From Caulobacter vibrioides (GTDB lineage: Bacteria; Pseudomonadota; Alphaproteobacteria; Caulobacterales; Caulobacteraceae): a DNA stretch of 64,000 nucleotides. Numbering within the stretch: position 1 is the first letter of the stretch; each line of letters begins with the position of its first letter. Location: the NCBI GenBank assembly GCA_001449105.1, contig LNIY01000035.1, positions 1-64,000 on the forward strand. Direction: 5' to 3'. This document shows, piece by piece, positions 16,583 to 25,164 of this stretch. A program made the position numbers and the translations under genes. The notes below the pieces were generated by a model. That model was given only the letters and a program-made list of their open reading frames with translations, was not told the DNA's origin and did not search any database.

Positions 16583-18607
16583 ATGGGGGACTTAAACTAC
16601 AAGGCCTTCATCAGCTACAGCCATGGCGACGGCAAGCTTGTCGACTGGCTGCACAAGCGGCTGGAAGCCTATCGCCCGCCCAAGGGCGTGGGGCCGGCCG
16701 ACGCGCGTCCGTTGCGGCCGATCTTCCGCGACCGCGCGGAACTGTCGGCGGCCGCCGATCTGGGCGGAGCGATTCGCGAGGCGCTGGACCGTTCCGAGCA
16801 CCTGATCGTGGTCTCTTCCGAGGCTTCCCGCCGCTCGAAGTGGGTCGGCGAGGAGATCCGTCACTTCCTGTCGACCCATGGTCCGCAGCGAGTGATCTGC
16901 GTTCTGGTCGACGCGCCCGAAGGCGGCGGCGAGGTCATCGACTGCCTGCCGCCGCTGCTGCGCGAGGCCTTCCCGCCGGGCGGCGAGCCCCTGGCGGCTG
17001 ACTTGCGGCCGGGCGGCGACGGTCGTCGCCTGGCCTTTCTGAAGGTCGCCGCGGCCCTGCTGGGCGTGCGGCTCGACAACCTGATCCAGCGCGACGCCCG
17101 TCGGCGCTCGCGCTGGATGGCCGCCACCACGGCCGGCGCGCTCGGCGTCGCCGTCGTCACCGGCGCCCTGGCGGTGGTCGCCTTCGACGCCCGCCGCGAA
17201 GCAGAGGCCCAACGCGCCGAGGCCGAAGACCTGGTGGCCTACATGCTGGGCGACCTGCGCAAGAAGCTGGAACCGGTCGGCCGCCTGGACGTGCTCGACG
17301 GCGTCGGCGCCCGGGCCCTGGCCCACTACGCCCATGTCGATCCCCGCGATCTCGACGACGAGGACCTCTCCCAGCAGGCCAAGGCCCAGACTCTGCTCGG
17401 CGAGATCCGCGACAAGCGCGGCGATCTGAAGGGCGCCCGCCAGGCCTTCTCGCAGGCGGCGCTGACTTCCGAGGCCCTGTCGAACCGCAACCCGCAGGAC
17501 GGCGAGCGTCTGTACGACCACGCGCAGAACGTCTTCTGGCTGGCCTATGTCGACTGGCGGCTGGGGCGGGTGGCCGACGCCGAGGTGGGCTTCCGGCGCT
17601 ACGGGGAGCTGGCCGAGCGGCTGACCAGGCTCGATCCGAGCAACCTGGATTGGCGCATGGAAGTCGCCTACGCCCGCAACAACCTCGGGACGCTGCTGCT
17701 GGGCGAGGGGCGCAGCAAGGACGCCCTGGTCGTCTTCGACGACGCCCGAGTCCGTTTCGAAGCGGCCGTCAAGGCCTCGCCCGGCGCGGTCCAGCCGATG
17801 AAGGACCTGGCCGACGTCCACGCCTGGCTGTCGGACGCCCACTATCGGCTGGGCCAGGTGGACAAGGCCTACGAGCAGCGCGCGATCGCCCAGTCCATCG
17901 TCGCCGGCATCCTGAAGAAGGATCCCGAGAACAGGCCGATGACCGCCAAGCTCTATGCCGGCCAGCTGGCCCTGGCGCGTCGTGCCCTGGACATGGGGCG
18001 CGTCGACGAGGCGCGCCGGCTGGTCGATGGGGCCCGTCGCGGCTTCCGCGACCTGACCGCCCTGGACCCGGAGAACGCCACCTGGCTGGACTATGCGGCC
18101 AATGTGGAGCTCGACGCCTTCGACGTCGCCTTCGTCGCCGGCGACCTCGCGACCGCGCGCGCGGCCCATGCCGAGGCGGAACGCCGGATCGAGCGCCTGC
18201 GGACGCTCAATCCGGAGGTCTATGTCTGGATGGCGCGGCTCAGCGGAAAGCTGCGGGTGCAGGCGATCCGCCTGGCCGAGATCGACGGCAAGCCCCAGGC
18301 CGCCAAGGCCGCCGCCCGCGAGATCGAGCGGTCGCTCGCCAAGCGGACGGGCAAGAAGGGCGACGCCGAAATCGAGGACTGGCTGCTTAGCCTGGCCTAC
18401 CTGAAGCAGGGCAGGGCGGACCAGGTCGTGGGCTTCCTGGGGCCGCGTCGCGACAGCCTTTCGCCCGAGAAGCTCGACGTTCTCGCCCGGGCGCTGCACA
18501 GCCTGGGAAGAATTTCCGAGGCGTCGGCCATAGTGAACAAACTTCGTTTACACGGTTATGCGAGACCCGACTTCGTTGCGTTTTCACGCGATTCATCTCT
18601 AGGTTAA
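16583..18607 (+). CDS. Membrane-anchored TIR-domain protein with TPR region
   Basis: This is a 674-residue protein. The N-terminal TIR domain (about 5-160) opens with YKAFISYSHGDGKLVDWLHKRLEAY and carries a RSKWVGEEIRHFL block. Aligning W87-V88 with the SARM1 WVHKE motif places Glu91 at the catalytic NADase position. A basic stretch RDARRRSRW leads into one membrane helix (about 178-200), then a coiled stretch and the linker EDLVAYMLGDLRKKLEPVGRLDVLDGVG. TPR-like helices fill the rest (about 240-670) and would lie outside the membrane if TIR is cytosolic. TIR enzymes cleave NAD or make cyclic ADP-ribose signals. It is followed after 23 bp by a small gene and then a SLOG/cyclase-like gene. Confidence 0.88.
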   Translation: MGDLNYKAFISYSHGDGKLVDWLHKRLEAYRPPKGVGPADARPLRPIFRDRAELSAAADLGGAIREALDRSEHLIVVSSEASRRSKWVGEEIRHFLSTHGPQRVICVLVDAPEGGGEVIDCLPPLLREAFPPGGEPLAADLRPGGDGRRLAFLKVAAALLGVRLDNLIQRDARRRSRWMAATTAGALGVAVVTGALAVVAFDARREAEAQRAEAEDLVAYMLGDLRKKLEPVGRLDVLDGVGARALAHYAHVDPRDLDDEDLSQQAKAQTLLGEIRDKRGDLKGARQAFSQAALTSEALSNRNPQDGERLYDHAQNVFWLAYVDWRLGRVADAEVGFRRYGELAERLTRLDPSNLDWRMEVAYARNNLGTLLLGEGRSKDALVVFDDARVRFEAAVKASPGAVQPMKDLADVHAWLSDAHYRLGQVDKAYEQRAIAQSIVAGILKKDPENRPMTAKLYAGQLALARRALDMGRVDEARRLVDGARRGFRDLTALDPENATWLDYAANVELDAFDVAFVAGDLATARAAHAEAERRIERLRTLNPEVYVWMARLSGKLRVQAIRLAEIDGKPQAAKAAAREIERSLAKRTGKKGDAEIEDWLLSLAYLKQGRADQVVGFLGPRRDSLSPEKLDVLARALHSLGRISEASAIVNKLRLHGYARPDFVAFSRDSSLG

Positions 18608-18630
18608 CTCGCCTACAGGGGGAATTTTCT

Positions 18631-19047
18631 ATGCTCAGCCACAACGGCGCCAATCCGGAACCGGATCTGGTCATCGACATCATCGTCGGCTTCGATGGCA
18701 ACCTCAGCTTCATGGACCTGTTCCCGAGCCCGCCCGAGCCGCTCGACCTGGACCTGAAGCAGCGCTGCGTCCTGCAGTTCCGCCTCAGCGATGACCTGCT
18801 CTCCAAGGGCTGGGGCTTCCAGCCGACCCCGATCTCGTTCGAGAACGACTGGGGCCAGAACTTCTCCAGCTACTACTGGACCAACTACATCCCGCCGGGC
18901 GCGCAAGAGCCGGTTCCGTACTCGCAGTTCAAGGTGATCTACGAGTGCAAGCGCATGGGCATCTTCGTCTACAGCCTGTTCATGCACGACGGTCTGGGCC
19001 AGCCGATCGACTTGGATCCGCTGATCGAAAACGGCGTCGGCGCCTAA
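18631..19047 (+). CDS. Unknown 138-residue protein of the TIR cluster
   Basis: I do not recognise a named family. The protein is acidic, with no signal peptide or membrane helix, and looks all-beta: alternating hydrophobic stretches such as PDLVIDIIVGFDGNLSFMD, RCVLQFRLSDDLL and QFKVIYECKRMGIFVYSLFMHD. It is rich in aromatic residues (FSSYYWTNYIPPG) and has two Cys. GGGGGA sits 7 bases before the ATG. It is wedged between the TIR gene (23 bp) and the SLOG/cyclase gene (1 bp from its stop to the putative CTG start), so it is very likely co-transcribed. A binding or scaffold role within the same system is inference. Confidence 0.75.
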   Translation: MLSHNGANPEPDLVIDIIVGFDGNLSFMDLFPSPPEPLDLDLKQRCVLQFRLSDDLLSKGWGFQPTPISFENDWGQNFSSYYWTNYIPPGAQEPVPYSQFKVIYECKRMGIFVYSLFMHDGLGQPIDLDPLIENGVGA

Positions 19048-19048
19048 G

Positions 19049-20800
19049 CTGAGCGCCAAGGCGTCCTTCGACGAGCTCGCCGCGCTGCTTCGGCGCGGCG
19101 AGCACCTTTCCGCCTACGACCTGGCGCGACGAGCCCTCGACGAGGGCGAACGCTCGCTGACTCTGGCCCATGCGGCCGTGCTTTCGCTGGCTCGCGCCGG
19201 CGCCACCGACTTCGCCCGCGCCGAGTTCGTGCGCCTGGGCCTGGCCGCCTCCAAAGATCCCGAAGCCCTGGCGCTGGGCGCCCGCCTTCTCAAGGACGTG
19301 GCCCTGACCGCGGACGCCTCGCGCCGTCGGGCTTTCGCCCGCGCTTCGGCGCGCGCCTATGTCGCCGCGGCGACCAACGGCGGCGGCCGCTATGGGCTGG
19401 TCAACGCCGCGACCATGAGCCTGGTGGCCGGCGACACGGCCCGGATGGCGGATTTGGCGCAGGCCGCCCTCGACGCCGGCGTCGCCGCCGGGCAGGGCGA
19501 GGCCGGCTATTTCGATCGCGCCAGTCGGGCCGAGGCGCTGTTTCTTCTGGGGCGGCGGGACGAGGCCGCCGAGATGCTGGCCGCCGCCGTCGCCGCCGCG
19601 CCGTCCAGCCTGTCGGGCCACGCCTCGACCCTGCGCCAGCTGGCGATGATCGCCGCCGAGATCGGCGCCCCGACCGCCTGGCTGGAGATCCTGCGTCCGC
19701 CCGCCAGCGCCCATTTCACCGGCCACATGTTCGCCGCGCGCGAGCCTGCTGACGAAGCCGCGCTGAAGGCGGGCATGGCCGATCTCGTAAGGACCCAAAG
19801 GATCGGCTTCGGATACGGGGGTCTGGCGGCCGGCGCCGACATCCTGTGGGCCGAGACCCTGCTGGCGGCGGGCGGAGAGCTGCACGTCGTCGCGCCGCTG
19901 GCCCTGGCGTCGTACGTCGAGACCTCGGTCCGCCCGTTCGGCGAGGATTGGGTCGGACGCTTTGAGGCCTGCCTGGCCGGGGCCTCGTCGGTGCGGTTCG
20001 CCGCCCGCGATCCCTATGCCGGCGACGACGAGGTCTTCGCCTACGCCAGCCGCTTCGCGATCGGCTGCGCCATCCTGCGGGCCGAGGGCCTGTCGACGCG
20101 GGCGGTTCAGGTCGCCGTGTGGGACGGCCGGCCGGCCGTGGGTCCCGCCGGCGCTTCGGCCGACGTCGCCTATTGGCGCGACACCGGACGCCCGCAGGCG
20201 ATCCTGCCGTTCGAGCGGCCGGCGCCCGGTCCCGTCGCCATCGACCCGCGCTCGCCAGACGCCGGCCAGCGCGGGGTCAAGGCGATGCTGTTCATCGACG
20301 TGCGGGGGTTCGGCGCGCTGCACGACGCCCAGGTGCCCGCCTTCTTCGAGGTGGTGATGGCCGGCATGGCCGAGGCCATTCGCGGGCTCTCCGCGCCGCC
20401 GGAACATGTCGAGACCTGGGGCGACGGCGCCTTCCTGGTGTTTGATCGTCCCGCCGACGCCGCCGAGGCCGCGCTCGTCCTGCTGGAAGCCCATCGCCGC
20501 TTGAACCTTCGGGCCAGGGGGCTGCCGCGTCATCTGGCCCTGCGGATCGGGGGTCACTACGGACCGGTGCATCTGCGGGTGAACCCGATCACCGGCGCCC
20601 AGGCGGTGGTCGGCGCGCACGTGGTCGTCGCCGCCCGCATCGAACCCGACGTGGCGCCGGGCGCGGCCTATGTCAGCGAGGCGATGGCGGGCATCCTGGC
20701 CACGCGCCACGCCGACCGATATCGCTGCGGCTACGTGGGCCGGACCACGCCCCGCAAGAGCTTTCCGCCGGTCTCGATCTTCAATCTTTCACGCCGCTGA
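19049..20800 (+). CDS. TPR - SLOG-like - atypical class III cyclase protein
   Basis: The first ATG/GTG/TTG start in frame is GTG 19178 (540 residues). The frame is clearly coding upstream, however, with helical-repeat residues (FDELAALLRRGEHLSAYDLARRALDEGE), and opens only after a TGA at 19022. CTG 19049 is therefore the likely start (583 residues). Helical repeats cover about 1-215. A Rossmann-like SLOG segment follows, with FTGHMFA, GFGYGGLAAGADILWAETLL and GGELHVVAPL (about 220-390). A class III nucleotide cyclase domain (about 411-583) keeps both metal Asp residues (FIDVRGF and WGDGAFLVF). The transition-state Asn of the usual VN-x-AAR motif is replaced by Val (VVVAARIE). Cyclase activity is therefore uncertain. 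It may read or pass on a nucleotide signal. Confidence 0.75.
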   Translation: MSAKASFDELAALLRRGEHLSAYDLARRALDEGERSLTLAHAAVLSLARAGATDFARAEFVRLGLAASKDPEALALGARLLKDVALTADASRRRAFARASARAYVAAATNGGGRYGLVNAATMSLVAGDTARMADLAQAALDAGVAAGQGEAGYFDRASRAEALFLLGRRDEAAEMLAAAVAAAPSSLSGHASTLRQLAMIAAEIGAPTAWLEILRPPASAHFTGHMFAAREPADEAALKAGMADLVRTQRIGFGYGGLAAGADILWAETLLAAGGELHVVAPLALASYVETSVRPFGEDWVGRFEACLAGASSVRFAARDPYAGDDEVFAYASRFAIGCAILRAEGLSTRAVQVAVWDGRPAVGPAGASADVAYWRDTGRPQAILPFERPAPGPVAIDPRSPDAGQRGVKAMLFIDVRGFGALHDAQVPAFFEVVMAGMAEAIRGLSAPPEHVETWGDGAFLVFDRPADAAEAALVLLEAHRRLNLRARGLPRHLALRIGGHYGPVHLRVNPITGAQAVVGAHVVVAARIEPDVAPGAAYVSEAMAGILATRHADRYRCGYVGRTTPRKSFPPVSIFNLSRR

Positions 20801-21112
20801 GAGCCGTTCGAACCCCCTGTGAAAAATTGCACAGCGGGGCTGTAGGGCTTGAGACATTCTGACGCAGATCACGGACGGCCGGGCCGAAAAGCCTCCAGAG
20901 CGGACGTCCAGCGATCAGGGACCCGGAGCCGTCGCGCCATGACGGCTCCGGGTTTCCCCAGGCCATTAGCGCGCGAGGAAGTCTTGGGGGGCTCTTCGCA
21001 TGCGGGGCGGGGGCCGCTCGTGACGCTCGCGAGCGGCCCATCGCCGACCCCAGCGTGGAGTAGCGGCGTTGCGAAGCATCGAGGACCGACGTCCTGAGCC
21101 GCGGGTGCGGCC
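20801..21112 (+). other. 312-bp intergenic region with two strong hairpins
   Basis: I see no convincing gene here; the open frames present have Arg/Pro-rich antisense-like composition. It contains a 13-bp perfect hairpin (20921-20933 with 20941-20953; ACCCGGAGCCGTC/GACGGCTCCGGGT) followed by TTTCCCC, which may terminate the TIR-cyclase transcript. A second hairpin has 9-bp arms (21012-21020 with 21030-21038). The region separates the signalling genes from the ricin-domain gene. Confidence 0.6.
20921..20956 (+). terminator. Probable transcription terminator after the TIR/cyclase genes
   Basis: The 13-bp GC-rich perfect stem with a 7-base loop (GCGCCAT) ends in GGGTTTCCCC. The U-tract is only three long, so termination may be partial or factor-assisted. 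Confidence 0.5.
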
Positions 21113-22381
21113 ATGAACGGGCTTCTGCTCTTCGCGGGCGACGCCAGCGGACGCTCCGCCCATTCCGGAAACCTTTTCGACCTGGGCCTGGCGGACTGGC
21201 GCGACGTCGCCGCCCTGGGCCGGGTCGCCGTCGAGACCCGTGTGGCCCTTCGCGCCGCGCGCCACCGCCCTGACATCGTCGACTTTCTGGGCGAAGTGGT
21301 CGGTTCGGCCCTCGAGCCCCGCCGCGGCGCCCGCGCCGTCGAAGCCGGAGAGCTGTGCGCCGAGGCCCAGCGCCTGATCGGCGCCTGGACCGACCTGGAC
21401 GCGGTGCTGGAAGGGCAGGGGCTGGATCTGCAGCTCGGCATGGCGGCCTTCGCCCGCGATCTCGTCTCCTACGGCCGCGACGTCGCGCCTTCGCTTTATC
21501 GCCAGCTGCTGTCGGGCGACCGTCCGGCCGCGCTCGAAGCCCTGCGCCTGCAGGTGCGCATGCGCGCCGACCGCGCCACGGCCCTGGCGGCCGCCATGCG
21601 TGGCTTCGCGACCCGGGCCGGAGCCTTCGCCGCCGCCTTCGCCGCCTTCGAGCGCGACCCCGCCCTGCGGATCTCGCTGCGGGAGGCGCCCGAGCTTTGC
21701 CTCTCCTACGACGATGACGGCATGGCGCTGCTGGAGCCGGTGAAGGGCGGGGCCGCCCGCCAGTTCTGGCGCCTGCAATTGGAGCAGGCCGCCGACGCGC
21801 ATCGCCTGCAGTCGGCCGCGAACCCGGCCCTCCACCTGCACATCACCGCCGACGACAAGCTGTGGACCCTGGCCAACGCCTCGACGCCGTTCGGCTTCCC
21901 GCTGGTCAGCGAAGGGCCGCCGCCGCATGTCGGGGAGGTCGTGGATCTGCCGGTCGGCGCCGATCTCTTCCGCGTCCCGCCGCGCCAGGGCGCGACCTTG
22001 GAGAACGTCGCCTTCCCGGGGCATGCGCTCGACGTGGCCGAGGTGCAGGCCGGCGCGTCGCTTCGCCTCTGGGAGAAGACCGGCCTGCCGTCGCAGCAAT
22101 GGGCGTTCAGCCCCACGCCGCGCACCCGCCGCGAGATCGCGCTGCACGACCTTGTCGCCCCGGCGGCCGGGCTGGCGACCACCGTCGCCGGCGTGCGCGG
22201 CCTGCGCGGCGACTGGAACGCCGTGCTCGACGATCTGGAGGCGGGCCTGGCGGCGTCCGAAGCGGGGGCGCTCGATCTCGACGCTGTGCTCTCCGAATGG
22301 GCCCGGATGGCCGACGCCGCCGAGGCGGCGCTAGCGGAGTTCGAGGCCGAGGCCAGGACCTTCGACACGGCCGGCTCATGA
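21113..22381 (+). CDS. Helical protein with inserted ricin-type beta-trefoil
   Basis: This 422-residue protein has no named family that I can assign. Residues 1-185 are almost wholly alpha-helical and Ala-rich (RAVEAGELCAEAQRLIGAWTDLD, DRATALAAAMRGFATRAGAFAAAFAAFERD). Residues about 190-345 look like a ricin-B trefoil: QFWRLQLEQ, LQSAANPALHLHITADDKLWTL, GHALDVAEVQAGASLRLWEKTG and QQWAFSP, with Q-x-W repeats. Residues 350-422 are helical again, ending in a long amphipathic helix. A helix bundle with an inserted head is how alpha-pore-forming toxins of the ClyA/HBL type are built, but this is only a resemblance. There is no signal peptide. It ends in a 4-base overlap with a small frame. Confidence 0.6.
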   Translation: MNGLLLFAGDASGRSAHSGNLFDLGLADWRDVAALGRVAVETRVALRAARHRPDIVDFLGEVVGSALEPRRGARAVEAGELCAEAQRLIGAWTDLDAVLEGQGLDLQLGMAAFARDLVSYGRDVAPSLYRQLLSGDRPAALEALRLQVRMRADRATALAAAMRGFATRAGAFAAAFAAFERDPALRISLREAPELCLSYDDDGMALLEPVKGGAARQFWRLQLEQAADAHRLQSAANPALHLHITADDKLWTLANASTPFGFPLVSEGPPPHVGEVVDLPVGADLFRVPPRQGATLENVAFPGHALDVAEVQAGASLRLWEKTGLPSQQWAFSPTPRTRREIALHDLVAPAAGLATTVAGVRGLRGDWNAVLDDLEAGLAASEAGALDLDAVLSEWARMADAAEAALAEFEAEARTFDTAGS

Positions 22382-22518
22382 TCCAGCTTTCCAGCCAGCC
22401 CACGCCCCAGCGCCTCCAGACCGCACCGCGCCCGGCGGACGTCCGTCGTCCATCCCTGGACCGTTGCAGGCAGGCCGGCGAACTCGTCGCTCGCGCCTTG
22501 GCCCGCGAGATCCGCTGA
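22378..22518 (+). CDS. Small 46-residue protein, coupled to the ricin-domain gene
   Basis: An ATG overlaps the preceding stop (ATGA) and the frame runs 46 codons: MIQLSSQPTPQRLQTAPRPA and on, ending GELVARALAREIR. The first half is Pro/Gln-rich and the second could form one amphipathic basic helix. There is no known family. Translational coupling supports it being real; short length and lack of recognised homologues argue caution. Confidence 0.4.
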   Translation: MIQLSSQPTPQRLQTAPRPADVRRPSLDRCRQAGELVARALAREIR

Positions 22519-22606
22519 GGCCCTTTCCAGCAAAAAGAGGCTTGCCTGTCCTGGCCTCGGGCGAAACCGTCGCCCGCCGCGACTTGCGCGGGAATCGGAG
22601 GGGCAG

Positions 22607-25114
22607 ATGAGGAAATCGGACTTCGGCGGCGCGTCGCTGCGCGCCTTGGCCATGGCGAGCGCGCTCGCGGTCCTGACGCTGTCGGCCGCTTCGGCCCACG
22701 CAGCCGCTCCGGCGCCGGCCGCCGCCGCGCCGGCGAACGCGCCCAGCCTATTGCCGGTCAAGACCGACGCCGCCAAGGGCGCGGTGTTGGTCACCCTGCC
22801 GGCGCCGGACGCCGATGGGATCTCCGGCCGCTTCCTCTATCAACCCAGCCTCAGCGGCGGCCTCGGCGCGACGCCGGTGGGCCTGGACCGCGCCGCCACC
22901 GGCGACACCCAGGTGCTGGTCTTCCGCCGCGTCGGCAAGCGCGTGCTGGCCGAGTTCGAGAACTTCGGCTTCCGCGCCGTGGGCGGCACGGTCGAGGAGC
23001 AGCGCACCGTGCGCGACAGCTTCCCCGGCTCGGTGGTGTGGTCGGGCGAGGTGGCGAGCGAGACGGCCGACGGCGGCTTCACGGTCGACTTCGCCGGTTT
23101 CCTCCTGCGCGACGCCTTCAACATCACCGGTTCGCTGAAGGAGGCCAAGCAGGGCGGCTTCAAGGCCGCGCCGAGCCTCAGCTATGTCGACTTCGGCCAT
23201 GTGGGCGTCTTCCCCGACAACCTCGAGTTCGAGACCCGCCAGACCTTCACCGCCGACGATCCCGGCGGCGAGGTCTCCGGCATCGTCCCCGACGCCCGGG
23301 CCGTGACCTTCGGCGTCCATCACAGCTTCATCCGCTTGCCTGGGCCGGGCTTCACGCCGCGCCTCTTCGATCCGCGCACCGGCACCTCGGCCCAGGTGCT
23401 GTTCGCCGACTATGCGGTCGGCCTGGAGCAGCCGACCGTGCAGCGCCTGGTGCGCCGTTTCCGCCTGGAGAAGACCGATCCGACGGCGGCCAGGTCGCCG
23501 GTCAGGAAGCCGATCATCTTCTACGTCGATCGCGGCGCGCCCGAACCGGTGCGCAGCGCCCTTGTCGAGGGCGGCCGCTGGTGGAACCAGGCCTTCGAGG
23601 CTGCCGGCTATATCGACGCCTTCCGCGTGGAGCCGCTGCCCGAGGGCGTCGATCCGATGGACGCGCGCTACAACGTTGTGAACTGGATCCACCGCCAGAC
23701 GCGCGGCTGGTCGACCGGTACGACGGTGGTCGATCCGCGCACCGGCGAGATCGTTCGCGGCGTCGTCCAGCTGGGCTCGCTGCGCATCCGCCAGGACCGG
23801 ATGATCTTCGAAGGCCTGCTGGGCGCGGACAAGACGGGGAAGGGCGGTCCGGACGATCCGATCCAGATCGCGCTGAACCGCATCCGCCAGCTGGGCGCGC
23901 ACGAAATCGGCCACGCCATCGGCCTGTCGCATAACTTCGCCGGCAGCGTGTACGGCCGGGCCTCGGTAATGGACTATCCCGCGCCGCTGGTGAAGGTCGA
24001 CGGCGACCGCCTCGACCTCTCCGACGCCTATGCCAAGGGCGTGGGCGCCTGGGACGCCTTCGCCATCGACTGGCTGTATTCCGAAGGCCCGCCCGGAAGC
24101 GACGAGGCCGCTCGTCTCGACAAGCTGGCCCGCGAAGCCCAGGCCAAGGGCTATCGCTATGTTTCCGACGCCGACGCCCGCGGCGCAGCCTCGGCCCAGC
24201 CCTACGGCGCGCTGTGGGACAACGGCGCCGATCCGGTGGTCGAGCTCGACAACGTCATGGCGGTGCGTCGCATCGCCCTGTCGCGCTTTGGCCTGAACAG
24301 CGTGCCGGCCGGCTCGCCCGCCGCCGACCTGCGCCGGGCGCTGGTGCCCATTTATCTCTTCCATCGCTATCAGGTCGAAGCGGCGGTGAAGTTCGTCGGC
24401 GGCGTCGATTACGGCTACGCGGTGGTCGGCGACGGTCGCGAGACCGCGCCCGCCACGCCGGCAGCCGACCAGCGCCGGGCCCTGGCGGCCCTGGTCCGCA
24501 CCCTGGATCCGGCCGCGCTGGACCTGCCCGACCCGTTGCTGTCGCTGCTGTCGTCGGGGATGTCGGGCTCGCGCGACAAGGCCTACGCCATCGAGATATT
24601 CCCGACCTCGGGCGCGGCGGTGTTCGACCTGCCGACGGCCGCCGAAACCGCGGCCGACCTGCCGCTGTCGCTGCTGCTGACGCCTGCGCGCCTCAACCGC
24701 CTGGTCGAGCAGAAGCGCCGCGATCCGGGCCAGCTGGACGTCGCCGAGACCGTGGACGCCTTGCTGGCCGCCGTGGCCCCGGGCGGACCGCAGGCCGAAG
24801 GCCGCACGGGCGAGCTGCGTCGACGTGTACGGGCGCGCCTGATCGGCGATCTGGTCGCCACGCTCGACGACAAGACCCTGTCGCCCACCGCCGCGGCCCA
24901 GATCGATGCGGCCCTGCTGCGCTACGCCAAGACCCTGTCGAGCTGGAAAGGGCAGGGGGCGGAGGCCGACCAGGCCGCCCGCATCGCGCGCCTTCTGACC
25001 TCCGGCGACCGCAAGGCCCTGGCGGCTCCGCGCAGCGGCGCGGTGGAAACCTTGCCGCCCGGCATGCCGATCGGCGGGGAGGACTGCTGGTTTTGCGCGC
25101 CTGGTTCGTCATGA
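22607..25114 (+). CDS. Zinc-dependent metalloprotease, secreted (DUF5117/DUF4953 type metzincin)
   Basis: This 835-residue protein starts after GGAGGGG. A signal peptide (about 1-30, ending SAHAA) is followed by a Pro/Ala linker. The N-terminal DUF5117-like region runs to about 200. The catalytic domain has HEIGHAIGLSHNFAGS (about residues 435-450), the HExxHxxGxxH zinc site, and a Met-turn at SVMDYPAP about 16 residues on. The C-terminal half (DUF4953-like) is helical and ends DCWFCAPGSS with two Cys. Members are common in Caulobacter-type and Bacteroidetes genomes as exported proteases with unknown targets. It lies 88 bp after the small frame and before an exported amidohydrolase. Confidence 0.88.
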   Translation: MRKSDFGGASLRALAMASALAVLTLSAASAHAAAPAPAAAAPANAPSLLPVKTDAAKGAVLVTLPAPDADGISGRFLYQPSLSGGLGATPVGLDRAATGDTQVLVFRRVGKRVLAEFENFGFRAVGGTVEEQRTVRDSFPGSVVWSGEVASETADGGFTVDFAGFLLRDAFNITGSLKEAKQGGFKAAPSLSYVDFGHVGVFPDNLEFETRQTFTADDPGGEVSGIVPDARAVTFGVHHSFIRLPGPGFTPRLFDPRTGTSAQVLFADYAVGLEQPTVQRLVRRFRLEKTDPTAARSPVRKPIIFYVDRGAPEPVRSALVEGGRWWNQAFEAAGYIDAFRVEPLPEGVDPMDARYNVVNWIHRQTRGWSTGTTVVDPRTGEIVRGVVQLGSLRIRQDRMIFEGLLGADKTGKGGPDDPIQIALNRIRQLGAHEIGHAIGLSHNFAGSVYGRASVMDYPAPLVKVDGDRLDLSDAYAKGVGAWDAFAIDWLYSEGPPGSDEAARLDKLAREAQAKGYRYVSDADARGAASAQPYGALWDNGADPVVELDNVMAVRRIALSRFGLNSVPAGSPAADLRRALVPIYLFHRYQVEAAVKFVGGVDYGYAVVGDGRETAPATPAADQRRALAALVRTLDPAALDLPDPLLSLLSSGMSGSRDKAYAIEIFPTSGAAVFDLPTAAETAADLPLSLLLTPARLNRLVEQKRRDPGQLDVAETVDALLAAVAPGGPQAEGRTGELRRRVRARLIGDLVATLDDKTLSPTAAAQIDAALLRYAKTLSSWKGQGAEADQAARIARLLTSGDRKALAAPRSGAVETLPPGMPIGGEDCWFCAPGSS

Positions 25115-25164
25115 GGTCAGGGCGCGTGTGAAGGCGCCCGGTCTGTAACGAGGAACGACCGCCC

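Noticed and set aside
20849..21097. Possible 82-codon gene in the gap after the cyclase gene
   Set aside because: Arg/Ser/Pro-rich, overlaps both hairpins, no ribosome-binding site and no known pattern.
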